Shown in pieces: positions 20,310 to 29,621 of a stretch of 64,000 nucleotides of DNA (positions are counted from its first letter, which is position 1; each line of letters begins with the position of its first letter). The notes beneath the pieces are model-generated. The model had not been told where the DNA came from, did no database searches, and saw only the letters and a program-made list of their open reading frames with translations. Location: NCBI RefSeq assembly GCF_003315245.1, contig NZ_QNRT01000001.1:378963-442962 (forward strand), written 5' to 3'. The DNA comes from Arenicella xantha. GTDB lineage: Bacteria; Pseudomonadota; Gammaproteobacteria; Arenicellales; Arenicellaceae. A program made the translations under genes and the position numbers.

Positions 20310-21470
20310 TTAAATTAGCTTCGAAATGATGTTTTTTTGCACTTCGGAGGTGCCTGAATAAATAGTACTGCCTAAAGCGTCTCTCATTACTCTCTCGGCT
20401 TCATGGTTATTGACGTATCCTTCTCCCGCATAAATTTGACAAATAATTAATGAAAAATCTTTGAACAATTCGCTCACACTCAGCTTAGTCATCGAGGCAT
20501 CGAGTGCCATCCCTCTTTTTGATTTACCAAGCTTCCAGGCACTTTGATACGTCAACAATCTAGCCGCTTCTAAGCGCGTACGCAAATCTGACAATGCGTG
20601 ACTGATGGCTTGATTCTGCCCAATGGGGACACCACTTGACATACGTCGTTTGGTAAATGAAACCGCTTTAGCTAGCATACGATTCATAACGCCCAAATGT
20701 GTCGCTCCTAAACAGACTCTCTCCCACTCCATGGAGCGATTAAAAACAGTTCCGCCTCCACCGACATTACCCAGTAGCGCAGAATGACTTACGATTAAGT
20801 TTTCAAAAACCACTTCCCCCATCTGACACGTTCGTGCCCCCATTTTATCGATAGGCTCAGAAACTTTAAAATTGTGCTCGGACTTATTCAAAATAAAACT
20901 GGAGATGCCACCAAAAAAGCCTTTGCTGTAATCAGTGCTTGCATAAGTCAGCAAAATATCGGCATGCGGCGCATTCGACACATAGGTCTTATGGCCGTTA
21001 AGTTCAAATTCGCGCGTTTCATCTCCGGCGCTTATATCTACTGCTGCAGTGGCGAGGTTAAAAACGTCGGACCCAGATGTTAATTCGGTCATTGCGTTAG
21101 CGGCAACCCAAGTACCATCACAAAGGTTAGGCAAGTAATGTTGGCGCTGCTCATCCGAACCAAAAATCCAAATGGGTACCACGGTTGCAAACAAATGTGC
21201 CGCAATAGCAAAGCAAAAACCACCGTCCTCACAACCCTCACCAAACGCTTCAAGGGCAACAACAGTCGTCAAGGGGTCTAACCCTCTGCCACCATATTGC
21301 TCTGGAATGCAAAGCCCCATTAACTTATGTTTTCCGGCAGTCCGCCATAAGTCTCGATCGAATTTTTGATTCTTATCACGCTCGATCAAATCATTATTAA
21401 AATGCGCACGAGCAAAATCGAGTGTTTCACCTTTGATTTTTTCTTGTTGTTCTGTAAGAGAGAAATCCAT
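20310..21470 (-). CDS. Acyl-CoA dehydrogenase, PltE-like prolyl-carrier dehydrogenase
   Basis: A 386-residue acyl-CoA dehydrogenase with MTELTSGSD (flavin-binding), ALGSTIYSGTSEVQKN at the C terminus, where EVQKN places the usual adenine-contact motif, and a catalytic-base region consistent with short-chain or prolyl enzymes. Flanking genes indicate a PltE-like role: two desaturations of prolyl-S-carrier to give pyrrolyl-2-carboxyl-S-carrier. It is separated from the adenylation gene by 2 bp and from the halogenase by 22 bp. Taken alone the sequence would only be called an acyl-CoA dehydrogenase; the pathway role rests on context. Confidence 0.8.
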   Translation of the reverse strand: MDFSLTEQQEKIKGETLDFARAHFNNDLIERDKNQKFDRDLWRTAGKHKLMGLCIPEQYGGRGLDPLTTVVALEAFGEGCEDGGFCFAIAAHLFATVVPIWIFGSDEQRQHYLPNLCDGTWVAANAMTELTSGSDVFNLATAAVDISAGDETREFELNGHKTYVSNAPHADILLTYASTDYSKGFFGGISSFILNKSEHNFKVSEPIDKMGARTCQMGEVVFENLIVSHSALLGNVGGGGTVFNRSMEWERVCLGATHLGVMNRMLAKAVSFTKRRMSSGVPIGQNQAISHALSDLRTRLEAARLLTYQSAWKLGKSKRGMALDASMTKLSVSELFKDFSLIICQIYAGEGYVNNHEAERVMRDALGSTIYSGTSEVQKNIISKLI

Positions 21471-21472
21471 GA

Positions 21473-23014
21473 TTATGCTCTGTCGTAATCGGCTAGCGCC
21501 TTGTAATCAATTTTATCAGTTCCGGTCAGTGGCAAGCTATCTAAGCATATCCACTGATCTGGCCACATATAGTTTGGCAACCGCTCTTTGACATAAGCTT
21601 GAATAACCCCCAATATCTGAAGACTGTTATCCGTAGCCTCGGTCTCATTAAACGTACTATTTTGATCTTTATAAAATGCAATGATAAACGGTGTCTTATT
21701 CCTATCTACTGAAATAACGCCAGCTCGTTCAACGCTAACACACTGATCGATTGTTTGCTGAATCTCATCTAATTCTATTCGGTAACCCCTCTTTTTAATC
21801 ATTCGATCAAGCCGACCAATGTACTTTAGACAAAGTTGATCGATCACACGCACATGATCTCCCGTCTTATACCAGCGAACGCTGTCACAATGGATTGTGT
21901 GTTTGAGATCCATGGTGTCATTATTTAAATACCCTGGACTAAGCGCAACACCACTAACAAGTAATTCGCCCTCAAGCCCCAATCGAAGCGGCTTAATTTC
22001 TCCCATTTTCAATATCGCCACAGCGGCGTGCTCGCAACACTGACCAATACGTGACACATCGTAATCATTAGCTAAGGCGTCATCAATTTTGATCCACGTC
22101 ACTACATTGGTCTCTGTGGGCCCATACAAATTATATAATTTAGCTTTATGCCAATGGGATTTGATTTTAATTAAACTCGAAAGCGGTAAAACTTCTCCGG
22201 CGAAAAGCACGACACGCATGGATAAGTGAGCGTATTTGTATAGTTTTCCATATTGCTCAAGTAACACCAGAATGGTTGGTGTTGAATACCATACCGAAAT
22301 ATTGTGTTCTTCAATTTGTGCCGCCAGTAACAAAGGATTGCGAATATGCTTATCATTAAACAGTACAACCTTCGCGCCGTGGTATAGCGATACAAACAAA
22401 TCAAATACTGACAAATCAAAGTGAAATGGCGCGATAGAAGAAAACGTATCTGACGCACTTAAATCGAATGTGATCACCACCCAATTAATGAAACTGAGGG
22501 CGTTTTCGTGAGTAATTAATACGCCCTTTGGTTTCCCTGTGGAACCAGAAGTGTAAAGTATGTAGGCTAGCTTGGAATCACTGCCAGTTTGCTTTTCGAA
22601 ACTAAATCCAACGAAGATTAGTGACGTGCCTTCAACAGGATGAACGGATATATTTTGAAATTCCTCACCAATATCATCGAATAACGTCGCATCAAGCAAA
22701 ATACCAGCTGGAGCACTGTCGTGGATGATCTCTTTAGCTCTCGCACTTGGTGCAAGCGGATCAATAGGAATATAGCAGACACCAGACAGAACTAAAGCCA
22801 ACAACGCGGCGTAACTCTGGGTATTTTTGCTTACATAAAGGCAAACTCTATCGCTTTGTTCTACGCCAATAGCGAGTAACTGTTGCTCGATATGTTCAGC
22901 ATCTCGTTTAAGTTCGGGATAGCTACGACTCACTAACAAGTCATCACAGGCCTGGCCCGAAAAAGAATCTAAGCTGTTACGTACTAATTCACCTAGCGTT
23001 GCAAAAGGTAGCAT
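21473..23014 (-). CDS. Adenylation enzyme, PltF-like L-proline-specific
   Basis: A 513-residue free-standing adenylation domain with core motifs A3 YTSGSTGKPKG, A5 NLYGPTETN, A7 YKTGDH, A8 GRLDRMIKKRGYRIE and A10 LTGTDKIDY (catalytic Lys). Aligning by eye to GrsA numbering, the substrate-binding residues read D L F Y L A L V V K. As I recall, the published proline code of PltF/RedM-type enzymes is close to D-L-(L/F)-Y-L-A-L-V-C-K, so L-proline is the likely substrate. It loads proline as an AMP ester onto the carrier protein encoded immediately upstream (0-bp gap). Confidence 0.8.
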   Translation of the reverse strand: MLPFATLGELVRNSLDSFSGQACDDLLVSRSYPELKRDAEHIEQQLLAIGVEQSDRVCLYVSKNTQSYAALLALVLSGVCYIPIDPLAPSARAKEIIHDSAPAGILLDATLFDDIGEEFQNISVHPVEGTSLIFVGFSFEKQTGSDSKLAYILYTSGSTGKPKGVLITHENALSFINWVVITFDLSASDTFSSIAPFHFDLSVFDLFVSLYHGAKVVLFNDKHIRNPLLLAAQIEEHNISVWYSTPTILVLLEQYGKLYKYAHLSMRVVLFAGEVLPLSSLIKIKSHWHKAKLYNLYGPTETNVVTWIKIDDALANDYDVSRIGQCCEHAAVAILKMGEIKPLRLGLEGELLVSGVALSPGYLNNDTMDLKHTIHCDSVRWYKTGDHVRVIDQLCLKYIGRLDRMIKKRGYRIELDEIQQTIDQCVSVERAGVISVDRNKTPFIIAFYKDQNSTFNETEATDNSLQILGVIQAYVKERLPNYMWPDQWICLDSLPLTGTDKIDYKALADYDRA

Positions 23015-23260
23015 CTATTGCTTTGCAACAATAAATCTTTCGATATTGGAGAGCGTATCGAGATTTTCTCTGTCCACCTCATGCGCTTCAAACTCAATAT
23101 TAAAACGCTTTTCAATGAAATCTACCAATTGAAGTGCCGAAATTGAGTCAATAAGCCCATCGCTTATCAGCTTTACATCGTCATCCAAGTCACCACTATA
23201 CTGAGGGCACAATTCATTCAAGAGGAATTCTTTTATGCTTGCTTTAATCATATCATTCAC
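23015..23260 (-). CDS. Acyl/peptidyl carrier protein, PltL-like
   Basis: An 81-residue carrier protein with the phosphopantetheine site in DGLIDSISAL; Ser39 is the attachment residue. The LIDSI context is characteristic of the PltL class of proline carriers. It starts the four-gene run (carrier, adenylation, dehydrogenase, halogenase), and its stop adjoins the next gene's start with no gap. It should hold prolyl, then pyrrolyl, then halopyrrolyl thioester in the cytoplasm. A phosphopantetheinyl transferase is not encoded in the window. Confidence 0.85.
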   Translation of the reverse strand: MNDMIKASIKEFLLNELCPQYSGDLDDDVKLISDGLIDSISALQLVDFIEKRFNIEFEAHEVDRENLDTLSNIERFIVAKQ

Positions 23261-23295
23261 TTAACACCACAGCCGAAAGCGCAGTCAGTTTGTAC

Positions 23296-23327
23296 TTTAA
23301 TTAGGCTACTATTTAATTAGGCTACTA
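23296..23327. repeat. Perfect 16-bp tandem repeat before the carrier-protein gene
   Basis: Two exact head-to-tail copies of TTTAATTAGGCTACTA occupy 23296-23311 and 23312-23327, 36 bp upstream of the carrier-protein start and downstream of the likely promoter zone. The spacing of about one and a half helical turns could suit a regulator, or this may be a neutral duplication in the leader. Confidence 0.6.
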
Positions 23328-23419
23328 AGAGGCCATGTACCATAACATTAATAAAAATTGAGAACGAACCACTCGCTATAATGTCAATTTCCATGTGATT
23401 TTTAAATTAAGGTAAAAAA

Positions 23420-24385
23420 TCAAACTTGTCTATAAAGTTCAGGATCATAATACTTACCCGTGACACCAAGGTATGAATGCAATACCCCAAGAACTTCAAA
23501 GCGATTTACTTTTGACATATGTTTGCTTCTAAAAACATTGGCTATCACAAGGCGTTTTAATACTGTCGTTAAATAGTGAAAGGCCAGCATCTTAGAACCG
23601 TGCCTCAATATTAAGCGATGAAGGTTACGATACAGGTAATAATCTACTCTCTTTTGTAAACAAGGGTTAGAGGCAATACTTGCTTTTTCTTCATGCATAA
23701 TAACACTACCACTTACCATATAAGATGGAACTCCGAGCTCAAGCAAACGCAGGCAGTAATCTGTTTCTTCAAAATATAGAAAAAAACTGGTGTCGATAAA
23801 CCCATAAGCTTCTATGAGACTTAATGGTACCAACATGCTACACCCTAAAACGTTTGCAACCTGCTTGATTGGCATTTCGGTTAACTCATCTTGAGTCAAT
23901 GCTGCAAAACTACAGACAGCACCATTGAGCTGTTCGGTAACACCCCAGATCACGTCTTCACTAATATCACCATCACAGTTGATCGCAAGGCTGCCATAAA
24001 TAGCCACACCTTCTCGGTTGTAAGCATTTAACAATGGAGGCAATGTCTGGTCGGTTACAACTGTATCGTTGTTGAGTAACCAGATAAGTTCGGCATTAAC
24101 CGACAAAGCATAATCAAGGGCTTTTAAATGCCCTCCCGCATAACCTAGATTTTGGCCGTTCTTTAAGATTATTAAATTTGGAAACAACGATAGTAAGTGT
24201 TTTTCATCAAACACCGCTGAATGATTGTCAGTAACACAGACTATTAGATTTGGATAACCCTTTTCTATCAGAGATGTGAGACAGCGCACAGTCAATTCAA
24301 ATTGATTCCAATTTAGAATTGAAGCAACAATTAACGGTTTAGATGAAGGTTCAAGTAGTGAGTCAGGCAATAAATTAACCCTCAC
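23420..24385 (-). CDS. Family-2 glycosyltransferase, rhamnosyltransferase-like
   Basis: A 321-residue GT2 protein with ASILNWNQ, VTDNHSA, LWLLNNDTVV (DXD equivalent NND) and LYFEETDYCLR, the ED motif typical of WcaA/rhamnosyltransferase-like enzymes. It overlaps the upstream glycosyltransferase by 11 bp. A 159-bp gap separates it from the carrier-protein gene, so the pyrrole cassette likely has its own promoter. Sugar unknown. Confidence 0.85.
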   Translation of the reverse strand: MRVNLLPDSLLEPSSKPLIVASILNWNQFELTVRCLTSLIEKGYPNLIVCVTDNHSAVFDEKHLLSLFPNLIILKNGQNLGYAGGHLKALDYALSVNAELIWLLNNDTVVTDQTLPPLLNAYNREGVAIYGSLAINCDGDISEDVIWGVTEQLNGAVCSFAALTQDELTEMPIKQVANVLGCSMLVPLSLIEAYGFIDTSFFLYFEETDYCLRLLELGVPSYMVSGSVIMHEEKASIASNPCLQKRVDYYLYRNLHRLILRHGSKMLAFHYLTTVLKRLVIANVFRSKHMSKVNRFEVLGVLHSYLGVTGKYYDPELYRQV

Positions 24386-25226
24386 TTAAAAATTCTCTTT
24401 CTTGTTTCAGGTAACCCAAATACATGCACCCCCACTGAAGAATGACCAACACGTTATTAATCAATGTTTTTTTTTCGTTCGCTGTAAATGGAGCAGGAAA
24501 ACGGTAATCTGGATGTTTTTCTTTAACCAATCGAATACCTTGACCATAGCGGAAAAACCGCTTAATGAAACCGATCAAACCATCGTTAAAATCGTGGAAA
24601 ACAACGGACTCAGATGCGAACGATAAGGCCCCGAATTGTTTAAGCCTAAGCGCTAAATCGATGTCCTCTCCTCCCGCTAACACAAAAGACTCATCAAACC
24701 CACCAACACTATCAAATGCGATTTTACACACTAGTGCATTAGCGGTTACTAAGTATTTGGGTGAGTATTCAGCATCTGAGTTTACAACTTTAGGAGGCAG
24801 GTGAATATTTTGGCTCACATAATAGTTCGATAAAACGTCATCTCCTAGCGCATCAACAAACCCCGAATACCCCACAGAATTGTATTTGTCTTGAACCCTC
24901 GCCTTCACATAACCAGTCAGTAAACTTGCAGCTGGCACACAGTCGCTGTCGATGAAGAGTAAAAATGCACCCTTTGCTTTCTTAGCTCCGGTGTTTCTTG
25001 CTGCACCGGGCCCTCGCTTAGTACAAGTTAACAGTCGAACAGCACAGTAACGACCCAAAAACACGGGATCTATGCTTATAGATGGAGCCGATCCATTATC
25101 AACGATAATGATCTCGAGCGGACAATCTTCAGCACTAAAGGTATCGAAAAATGTCGTTAATAAAACATCTATACCCCGCTGATTATCTTTAACCGGTACG
25201 ATTATTGAAATTTCGTTAACGTTCAT
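24375..25226 (-). CDS. Family-2 glycosyltransferase
   Basis: A 283-residue GT2 enzyme: IIVPVKDN start, IIVDNGSA, GPGAARNTGA, LFIDSDCVP (DXD) and LAGGEDIDLALRL (ED motif). It is the promoter-proximal gene of the last minus-strand glycan operon and is preceded by a gap of over 450 bp, which probably marks the right edge of the glycan locus. Confidence 0.85.
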   Translation of the reverse strand: MNVNEISIIVPVKDNQRGIDVLLTTFFDTFSAEDCPLEIIIVDNGSAPSISIDPVFLGRYCAVRLLTCTKRGPGAARNTGAKKAKGAFLLFIDSDCVPAASLLTGYVKARVQDKYNSVGYSGFVDALGDDVLSNYYVSQNIHLPPKVVNSDAEYSPKYLVTANALVCKIAFDSVGGFDESFVLAGGEDIDLALRLKQFGALSFASESVVFHDFNDGLIGFIKRFFRYGQGIRLVKEKHPDYRFPAPFTANEKKTLINNVLVILQWGCMYLGYLKQEREFLSEG

Positions 25227-25845
25227 TAGATTACATTTATGATGCCCACAGAATAAAAGTGTAGCTCAAAATAGGATGGATTGTTCAAATGGTATTGCAG
25301 AGCTTTTCAGATCGGAAATAACGGATGAGTGTCCGTGCGATCGGGGGAACTCCATATAACGCTATTTAGGGTCTAGCAAACCCTGGGAAGTCCATCTTGG
25401 TCAATTACACTCACCGTCATTCCGGTATTCCTAACTTTTTTGGGGGAGGATTACCCTATTAGCGCCTTCACAATTCTATCAAGAAGAAAATTTCGTAATT
25501 GCATGCGAAAACCAAGGTATCGAGATACGCGAGAAGAAAATTATTAACATCAATAGTCAAAGAGGTAATAAATATCTGTAACAACTGGCTTGGTCAGAAG
25601 GTGCAGCCTGCTAATTTGAAGATAACTAATCGACAAATTATTTAGCAAGCCCTAAGCGATTGTCTCCCCATTGATTTATCAACTAGAAACAATCAAAACT
25701 CTTCCAACGCCGAGACAAAACTGACCAGCCGCATGTAATCGAGTTTGTTGACTCGACAAGAGAATAGAACCGAATGACCCGCGACAATCGGCGCTTCTGG
25801 GCCTTGAAATTTGTCCTCGCTGCTACCGACTCAAAACCTGATGAA
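25227..25845. other. Intergenic boundary between glycan locus and defence island
   Basis: No convincing gene is present. The right part (25693-25830, minus) has a 45-codon open stretch without a normal start, containing DKFQGPEAP, vaguely like the DKFQGQEA motif of SF1 helicases. It lies in frame behind the next gene's stop codon and is too short to call. The left part should contain the promoter of the minus-strand glycosyltransferase operon; no JUMPstart/ops element was seen. Confidence 0.4.
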
Positions 25846-26373
25846 TTACGTCTGCTGCGTTAGCTGTTGCACTAGCATCGCTCTTAAATCAAAACTAACA
25901 CCATCAAATGGTGAACCTTCAAACAAATCGTCAATCGCGCTGCATACTCGGTTTTGCGCATTGTTGATCAAGCCCCGCACCTCCTTTAGTTGACTTTGAT
26001 ACTCGCGCTGCGTGATCTCATTCTTGATGAATAGCTTACGTAGACCTTGCTTACGAGTCCGAAGGTCAGCCGCCAACTCGTTAACGCTTGATTGTAATGC
26101 AGGAATACTACTCGAACGAAATCGTTCGACCAATGTCGAAAAATGCTTGTCGATTAATGAACCAAACTCATAGAGCTCAATCAAAAGCTGGTTACACCGA
26201 CTCTCTAACATCTCACCTTGGTACTGAGTGTGCGCTCGCGCAAAGGTAGGCACAGACAACGAGGTAGTGTGATTGGCGTAGGGTGAGGTTATTTGAACTT
26301 CAAGAAATGAGCGGGTGTGATTCAACAACTCGCTGGTGATTTGCTCACCGTTATAAACCGTAGAAATTTGCAT
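25846..26373 (-). CDS. Uncharacterised 175-residue protein
   Basis: Not recognised. The ATG at 26373 is chosen because AAGGAG stands 6 nt upstream; an in-frame TTG at 26400 would add nine residues. The protein is soluble, rich in Gln, Glu and Ser, with a helical C-terminal half (about residues 70-150) suggesting a coiled coil or small helical bundle. There are no cysteines except one pair of isolated residues and no membrane segment. It is followed by the DUF6994-like gene upstream on the same strand, but a 190-bp gap separates them. Confidence 0.6.
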   Translation of the reverse strand: MQISTVYNGEQITSELLNHTRSFLEVQITSPYANHTTSLSVPTFARAHTQYQGEMLESRCNQLLIELYEFGSLIDKHFSTLVERFRSSSIPALQSSVNELAADLRTRKQGLRKLFIKNEITQREYQSQLKEVRGLINNAQNRVCSAIDDLFEGSPFDGVSFDLRAMLVQQLTQQT

Positions 26374-26563
26374 TGCTTTCTCCTTGATAAGAATAATCAA
26401 GGCAACGGCGAAGCCTAAAATAAGGATAACGCTTTAGCTGAATTTGTATACCGCTCGCAAGTTGCCAGTTAAATCAGCGGTGTTCCTTCGGAATGGAGAA
26501 TATCTTAGTTATGTAGCAAGCGCAAATACCACCATTGCATCATCAATCCCCGATTATTTAAAA

Positions 26564-27160
26564 TCATGCAAATACTTGTTCAGCAATCCGTGCGTTTCTA
26601 GCGCTCAAAAATTCGACTGTTGCGTGCTTCAGCTGAATGTATTCATTGACGTTTGCGGGGGTAGCATTCCGCTGGAAGCCATCGAAGGGTAGAAAGAACC
26701 GTACTTGATATTGATCATCAGCTAAATCGTTCAGCAACCAAAAGTCGACATACTGAGCAAAATCAACGAATAGCTCGAAGAAGTCCGAGTAGCGCTCTAA
26801 CACATCGGTCATCGGCGATACTTCGCCAACATAGTGACGACGAATAGTTTCAAGCGTTAAATCCATTCGGACACTAATCTTCGACAGCATGCCGCGTGCG
26901 CCATTTGGTAGCCGTTTCGTCCAGAGAAGTTGATGAGTCGCTTGTAGCGGCTTGCTTGACGAGTCTGGATCTCTTGATCCCTTAGCATCCCAGATGCTGA
27001 GGCCAGGACTAATGTCGGCCCAATAATCAAAGTGCGTGTCGATGCGCAATGTTAAGTCCGTGTTAGATTTCTTTGCGTTACAAGTCGGGGAGTACACCGG
27101 TGCGATATTGAAATTGGAGTCAAATACAAATTGGTGTCTTGGCAAGAATAGTCCGCTCAA
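26564..27160 (-). CDS. DUF6994-like protein of unknown function
   Basis: A 198-residue protein containing DPDSSSKPLQATHQLLWTK and LPNGARG, which I associate with the DUF6994 family (conserved DPDs.SptL..yHq.LWsK.LPnG). Function unknown. Start is TTG at 27160; nothing better lies nearby. It sits 57 bp downstream of the PDDEXK_4-like nuclease on the same strand, so it may be co-expressed with it. The family assignment is from memory of the motif and should be treated as tentative. Confidence 0.6.
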   Translation of the reverse strand: MSGLFLPRHQFVFDSNFNIAPVYSPTCNAKKSNTDLTLRIDTHFDYWADISPGLSIWDAKGSRDPDSSSKPLQATHQLLWTKRLPNGARGMLSKISVRMDLTLETIRRHYVGEVSPMTDVLERYSDFFELFVDFAQYVDFWLLNDLADDQYQVRFFLPFDGFQRNATPANVNEYIQLKHATVEFLSARNARIAEQVFA

Positions 27161-27217
27161 ATTAATGTGTAAAGGACCGTCACTATTAAGCTTAACCGTT
27201 GCTCGGAAAAGTTAAAG

Positions 27218-28375
27218 CTATGAAATCTGAGAGCAAATTTTGACTATTTCTTCGAGCCAATATATGGCTTCCTCCGAAGAGAAGGAGTCGCGTTTCACAC
27301 CTTCATCTGAGTCAGACACTTCTCCTTTGCTCCCTGATAAGAGTGCAGTAAGGTAATCTTTATGTTCATTCGTGTAATCGAAGTTTCTGCTGAGAATAAA
27401 ATAAAACCGTAGGTTCTTTCCCAACTTACTCAGGCTGAGAACCTTCTTATCGTCATAAAAAACAGATATAGGATGCGTTTTTGAGCATCGGTAAGTGATG
27501 TGCGGACTTTCGTAAGTCGTCAGCCAAGACTCGACGTCCGACAAAATAGCCCATGCTCTTGAATTAATCAGCTGTGGTTTTTTTTGTTTTAGGCTTGCAA
27601 CGCTATGGCTGAGATCTCTTTGATATTTCCCTTCTTTATTTTCCTTTCTTTCAGTGGCCTCAGACTTAAAGCCACTTTCTATGAATTTCAAAAACGAAAT
27701 CAGTGTGTGCCTCGTGTACACATCTATTGCTTCGATTCTTCCTATGCTTTCCTCATAAATGATCGACTCAATGACTCTTGAAATAGAACTAGTTATTTCA
27801 TCATCGATATTCAGATCACCGATATCTGCTTCGCTCTCCCAGGTCAGGTGAAACTTATGCCTTTGGTTGTCAAAGCTCATAAATTCAGTAGAGTAATTTT
27901 TCCCGGTAGGCGTTACATACAGGCTGATTACTTTATTTGAATCCGCCTCCAGCCCGAGTGCACCAATGCTGGCGGCATACTGACGAGAGAGTTGTTGAGT
28001 ATTTTTAGCACCCTTAGTGATTTTATTCTCTATTAAGAAAATGTTCTTAAGCGTCCTTTCAACTGATAGCGCGCTTTGCACAATTGATTGCTTGCCAGTG
28101 TTCTCCGCTCGTTCAAAGCAAAGAATAACAATATCCACGATTTCTTTTTTCGCCGTAGTCTCACGTTGAAAGCCTTGTTCGAAGTGAACTTCATAGTCAT
28201 ATTTTCTTAGTTGAAAATCCTCGTTAATGTTAAGGAATTGATCAAGAAACCGCTCAAGAAAAACGAATTCTAGTCCGTGGTTTTGATTGGGGTCGAGCAG
28301 ATACCCCAAAAACGCTGACACATTCGGCTCATTTAGAGAGCCATTACCATTAGCTAAAATTTTGAACAGGTTCAT
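27218..28375 (-). CDS. PD-(D/E)XK nuclease superfamily protein (PDDEXK_4 type)
   Basis: A 385-residue protein with NEPNVSAFLGYLLDPNQNHG at the N terminus and VDIVILCF followed by IFLIENKITKGAKNTQQLSRQY. The D...ExK pair (D in VDIV, E-N-K) plus the Q-rich helix are hallmarks of the PDDEXK_4 family, found in defence islands and thought to cleave DNA. The C-terminal half is unassigned. It is probably a single-gene defence nuclease or acts with the downstream DUF6994-like protein. Confidence 0.7.
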   Translation of the reverse strand: MNLFKILANGNGSLNEPNVSAFLGYLLDPNQNHGLEFVFLERFLDQFLNINEDFQLRKYDYEVHFEQGFQRETTAKKEIVDIVILCFERAENTGKQSIVQSALSVERTLKNIFLIENKITKGAKNTQQLSRQYAASIGALGLEADSNKVISLYVTPTGKNYSTEFMSFDNQRHKFHLTWESEADIGDLNIDDEITSSISRVIESIIYEESIGRIEAIDVYTRHTLISFLKFIESGFKSEATERKENKEGKYQRDLSHSVASLKQKKPQLINSRAWAILSDVESWLTTYESPHITYRCSKTHPISVFYDDKKVLSLSKLGKNLRFYFILSRNFDYTNEHKDYLTALLSGSKGEVSDSDEGVKRDSFSSEEAIYWLEEIVKICSQIS

Positions 28376-28549
28376 GCGTTTTTAAAACTCTAAAGTAAAG
28401 GTTTTAGTAGTGAGGCAATCGCTATCTAATTTCTTAATCACTATATTGTGATCAAGTTTGATTTGTATGAGACTCGGATTATTACCTGATCTTTTTTGTG
28501 GCTACCTACTATTAATAAGTGCTGTTGGTAAACCATAGCGAGATTAAGG

Positions 28550-29305
28550 TCAATACGAATCTATGTTTTCCATTGAAACTGTTTCTGGCTTTGGAGTGAA
28601 CGTGCTTGCTGGATTTCGAAAAATAAACTTGAATAGAAAATATGAAATTATTGCGACTAAGCTCGAAATGATAATCATGTCCCAATCGCCGGCGGCGGTT
28701 GGTAGCTGATTTTCGCTACCTCGAAATGGGTTTGAAGCCATTGCAATGTAAGCAGAAAGTACATCTCGAACTGACTCTACCCCCAGTTTCACTGAGTAAT
28801 AGATGAGTGTTGAGACCCAGGCTAAAATTGCAAAAATCGATGCAAAGCGCTTTTTCAGATTGTCGTTAAACTCGCTCCAACGGGAAATCGGCAGCTCTGA
28901 TATCAGTATTAAATAGTCTAACGAAGCTGTTCGATTGGGCTGATATCGCTCAATTGTCGATCTAAGTTTCTTGCCTAATTTACTCCTAGCGCTAAAAGTT
29001 CCGTCTTTGTTGCGACTAACACCTTCGCTTTTACCGAGACTATTGGCCTCTTGAATCAAATGGTCGGCATGTTGGTATTCTGTTAGTGTTTGCTTATACT
29101 CAGATTTTTCACTTTCGTTTAACCAAAAATCTGACATGTCACCAGCCAGCGTTCTTTTAACACTGTCCGATTTATAAGTGTAATAAGAAAGTACAATTAG
29201 CAAAACTATAGGCGTAGCGACCGCGATCATAGAAACTAAAAATACCAAAGCTACTATAAATATAGCTGCAATTATCAATGCTGAATCACCTTTTTTAGCT
29301 GTCAT
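28550..29305 (-). CDS. Uncharacterised four-helix membrane protein
   Basis: A 251-residue protein with two N-terminal helices (about residues 8-45), a charged cytoplasmic middle (about 50-155) and two C-terminal helices (about 157-180 and 205-228). No family was recognised. Membrane proteins of this size in defence islands are often effectors that permeabilise the membrane or partners of nucleases; this is speculation. It stands alone on the minus strand with gaps of 174 bp and about 160 bp. Confidence 0.6.
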   Translation of the reverse strand: MTAKKGDSALIIAAIFIVALVFLVSMIAVATPIVLLIVLSYYTYKSDSVKRTLAGDMSDFWLNESEKSEYKQTLTEYQHADHLIQEANSLGKSEGVSRNKDGTFSARSKLGKKLRSTIERYQPNRTASLDYLILISELPISRWSEFNDNLKKRFASIFAILAWVSTLIYYSVKLGVESVRDVLSAYIAMASNPFRGSENQLPTAAGDWDMIIISSLVAIISYFLFKFIFRNPASTFTPKPETVSMENIDSY

Positions 29306-29462
29306 TGTCTCTCCTCAAATGTTGACTATTGCTCGGGACGTCAAGATTACACTCTGCCGACATGGCTTTCGAATTGACTTACTCAATTTCTCGCTTGTGA
29401 CACGCGTCGACTTTAAAAACTAATCGTTCTATTAACTCCCTTATGCGTAGATGGAGCCTCGA

Positions 29463-29621
29463 TCATAATAGAATACTAGATTGGGTACTCTTGACGCGTG
29501 TTAATTTGTTCTCGCAAACCTTTTTGCATGCTAAATAGAACTCTTCTATCTCAACCTCATACTCTAAACCGAGCAGTGATCTAGCGGTGCATATTATCTC
29601 TAGGCAAGCTCTACTAGCCAA
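29463..29621 (-). CDS. Possible 52-residue small protein after the island nuclease
   Basis: A frame starting TTG directly after the TAA of the nuclease gene (29622) reads as an amphipathic, Glu/Lys-rich helix (LEYEVEIEEFYLACKKV) to a TGA at 29463-29465. It is in the same frame as the nuclease gene, so it could also be a former C-terminal extension lost by a stop mutation. No homology is recognised and coding status is uncertain. Confidence 0.3.
   Translation of the reverse strand: MASRACLEIICTARSLLGLEYEVEIEEFYLACKKVCENKLTRVKSTQSSILL

Noticed and set aside
25693-25830. Helicase-like DKFQGPEAP stretch on the minus strand
   Set aside because: Only 45 codons with no start, lying behind the stop of a neighbouring gene; resemblance to the SF1 motif is a few residues.
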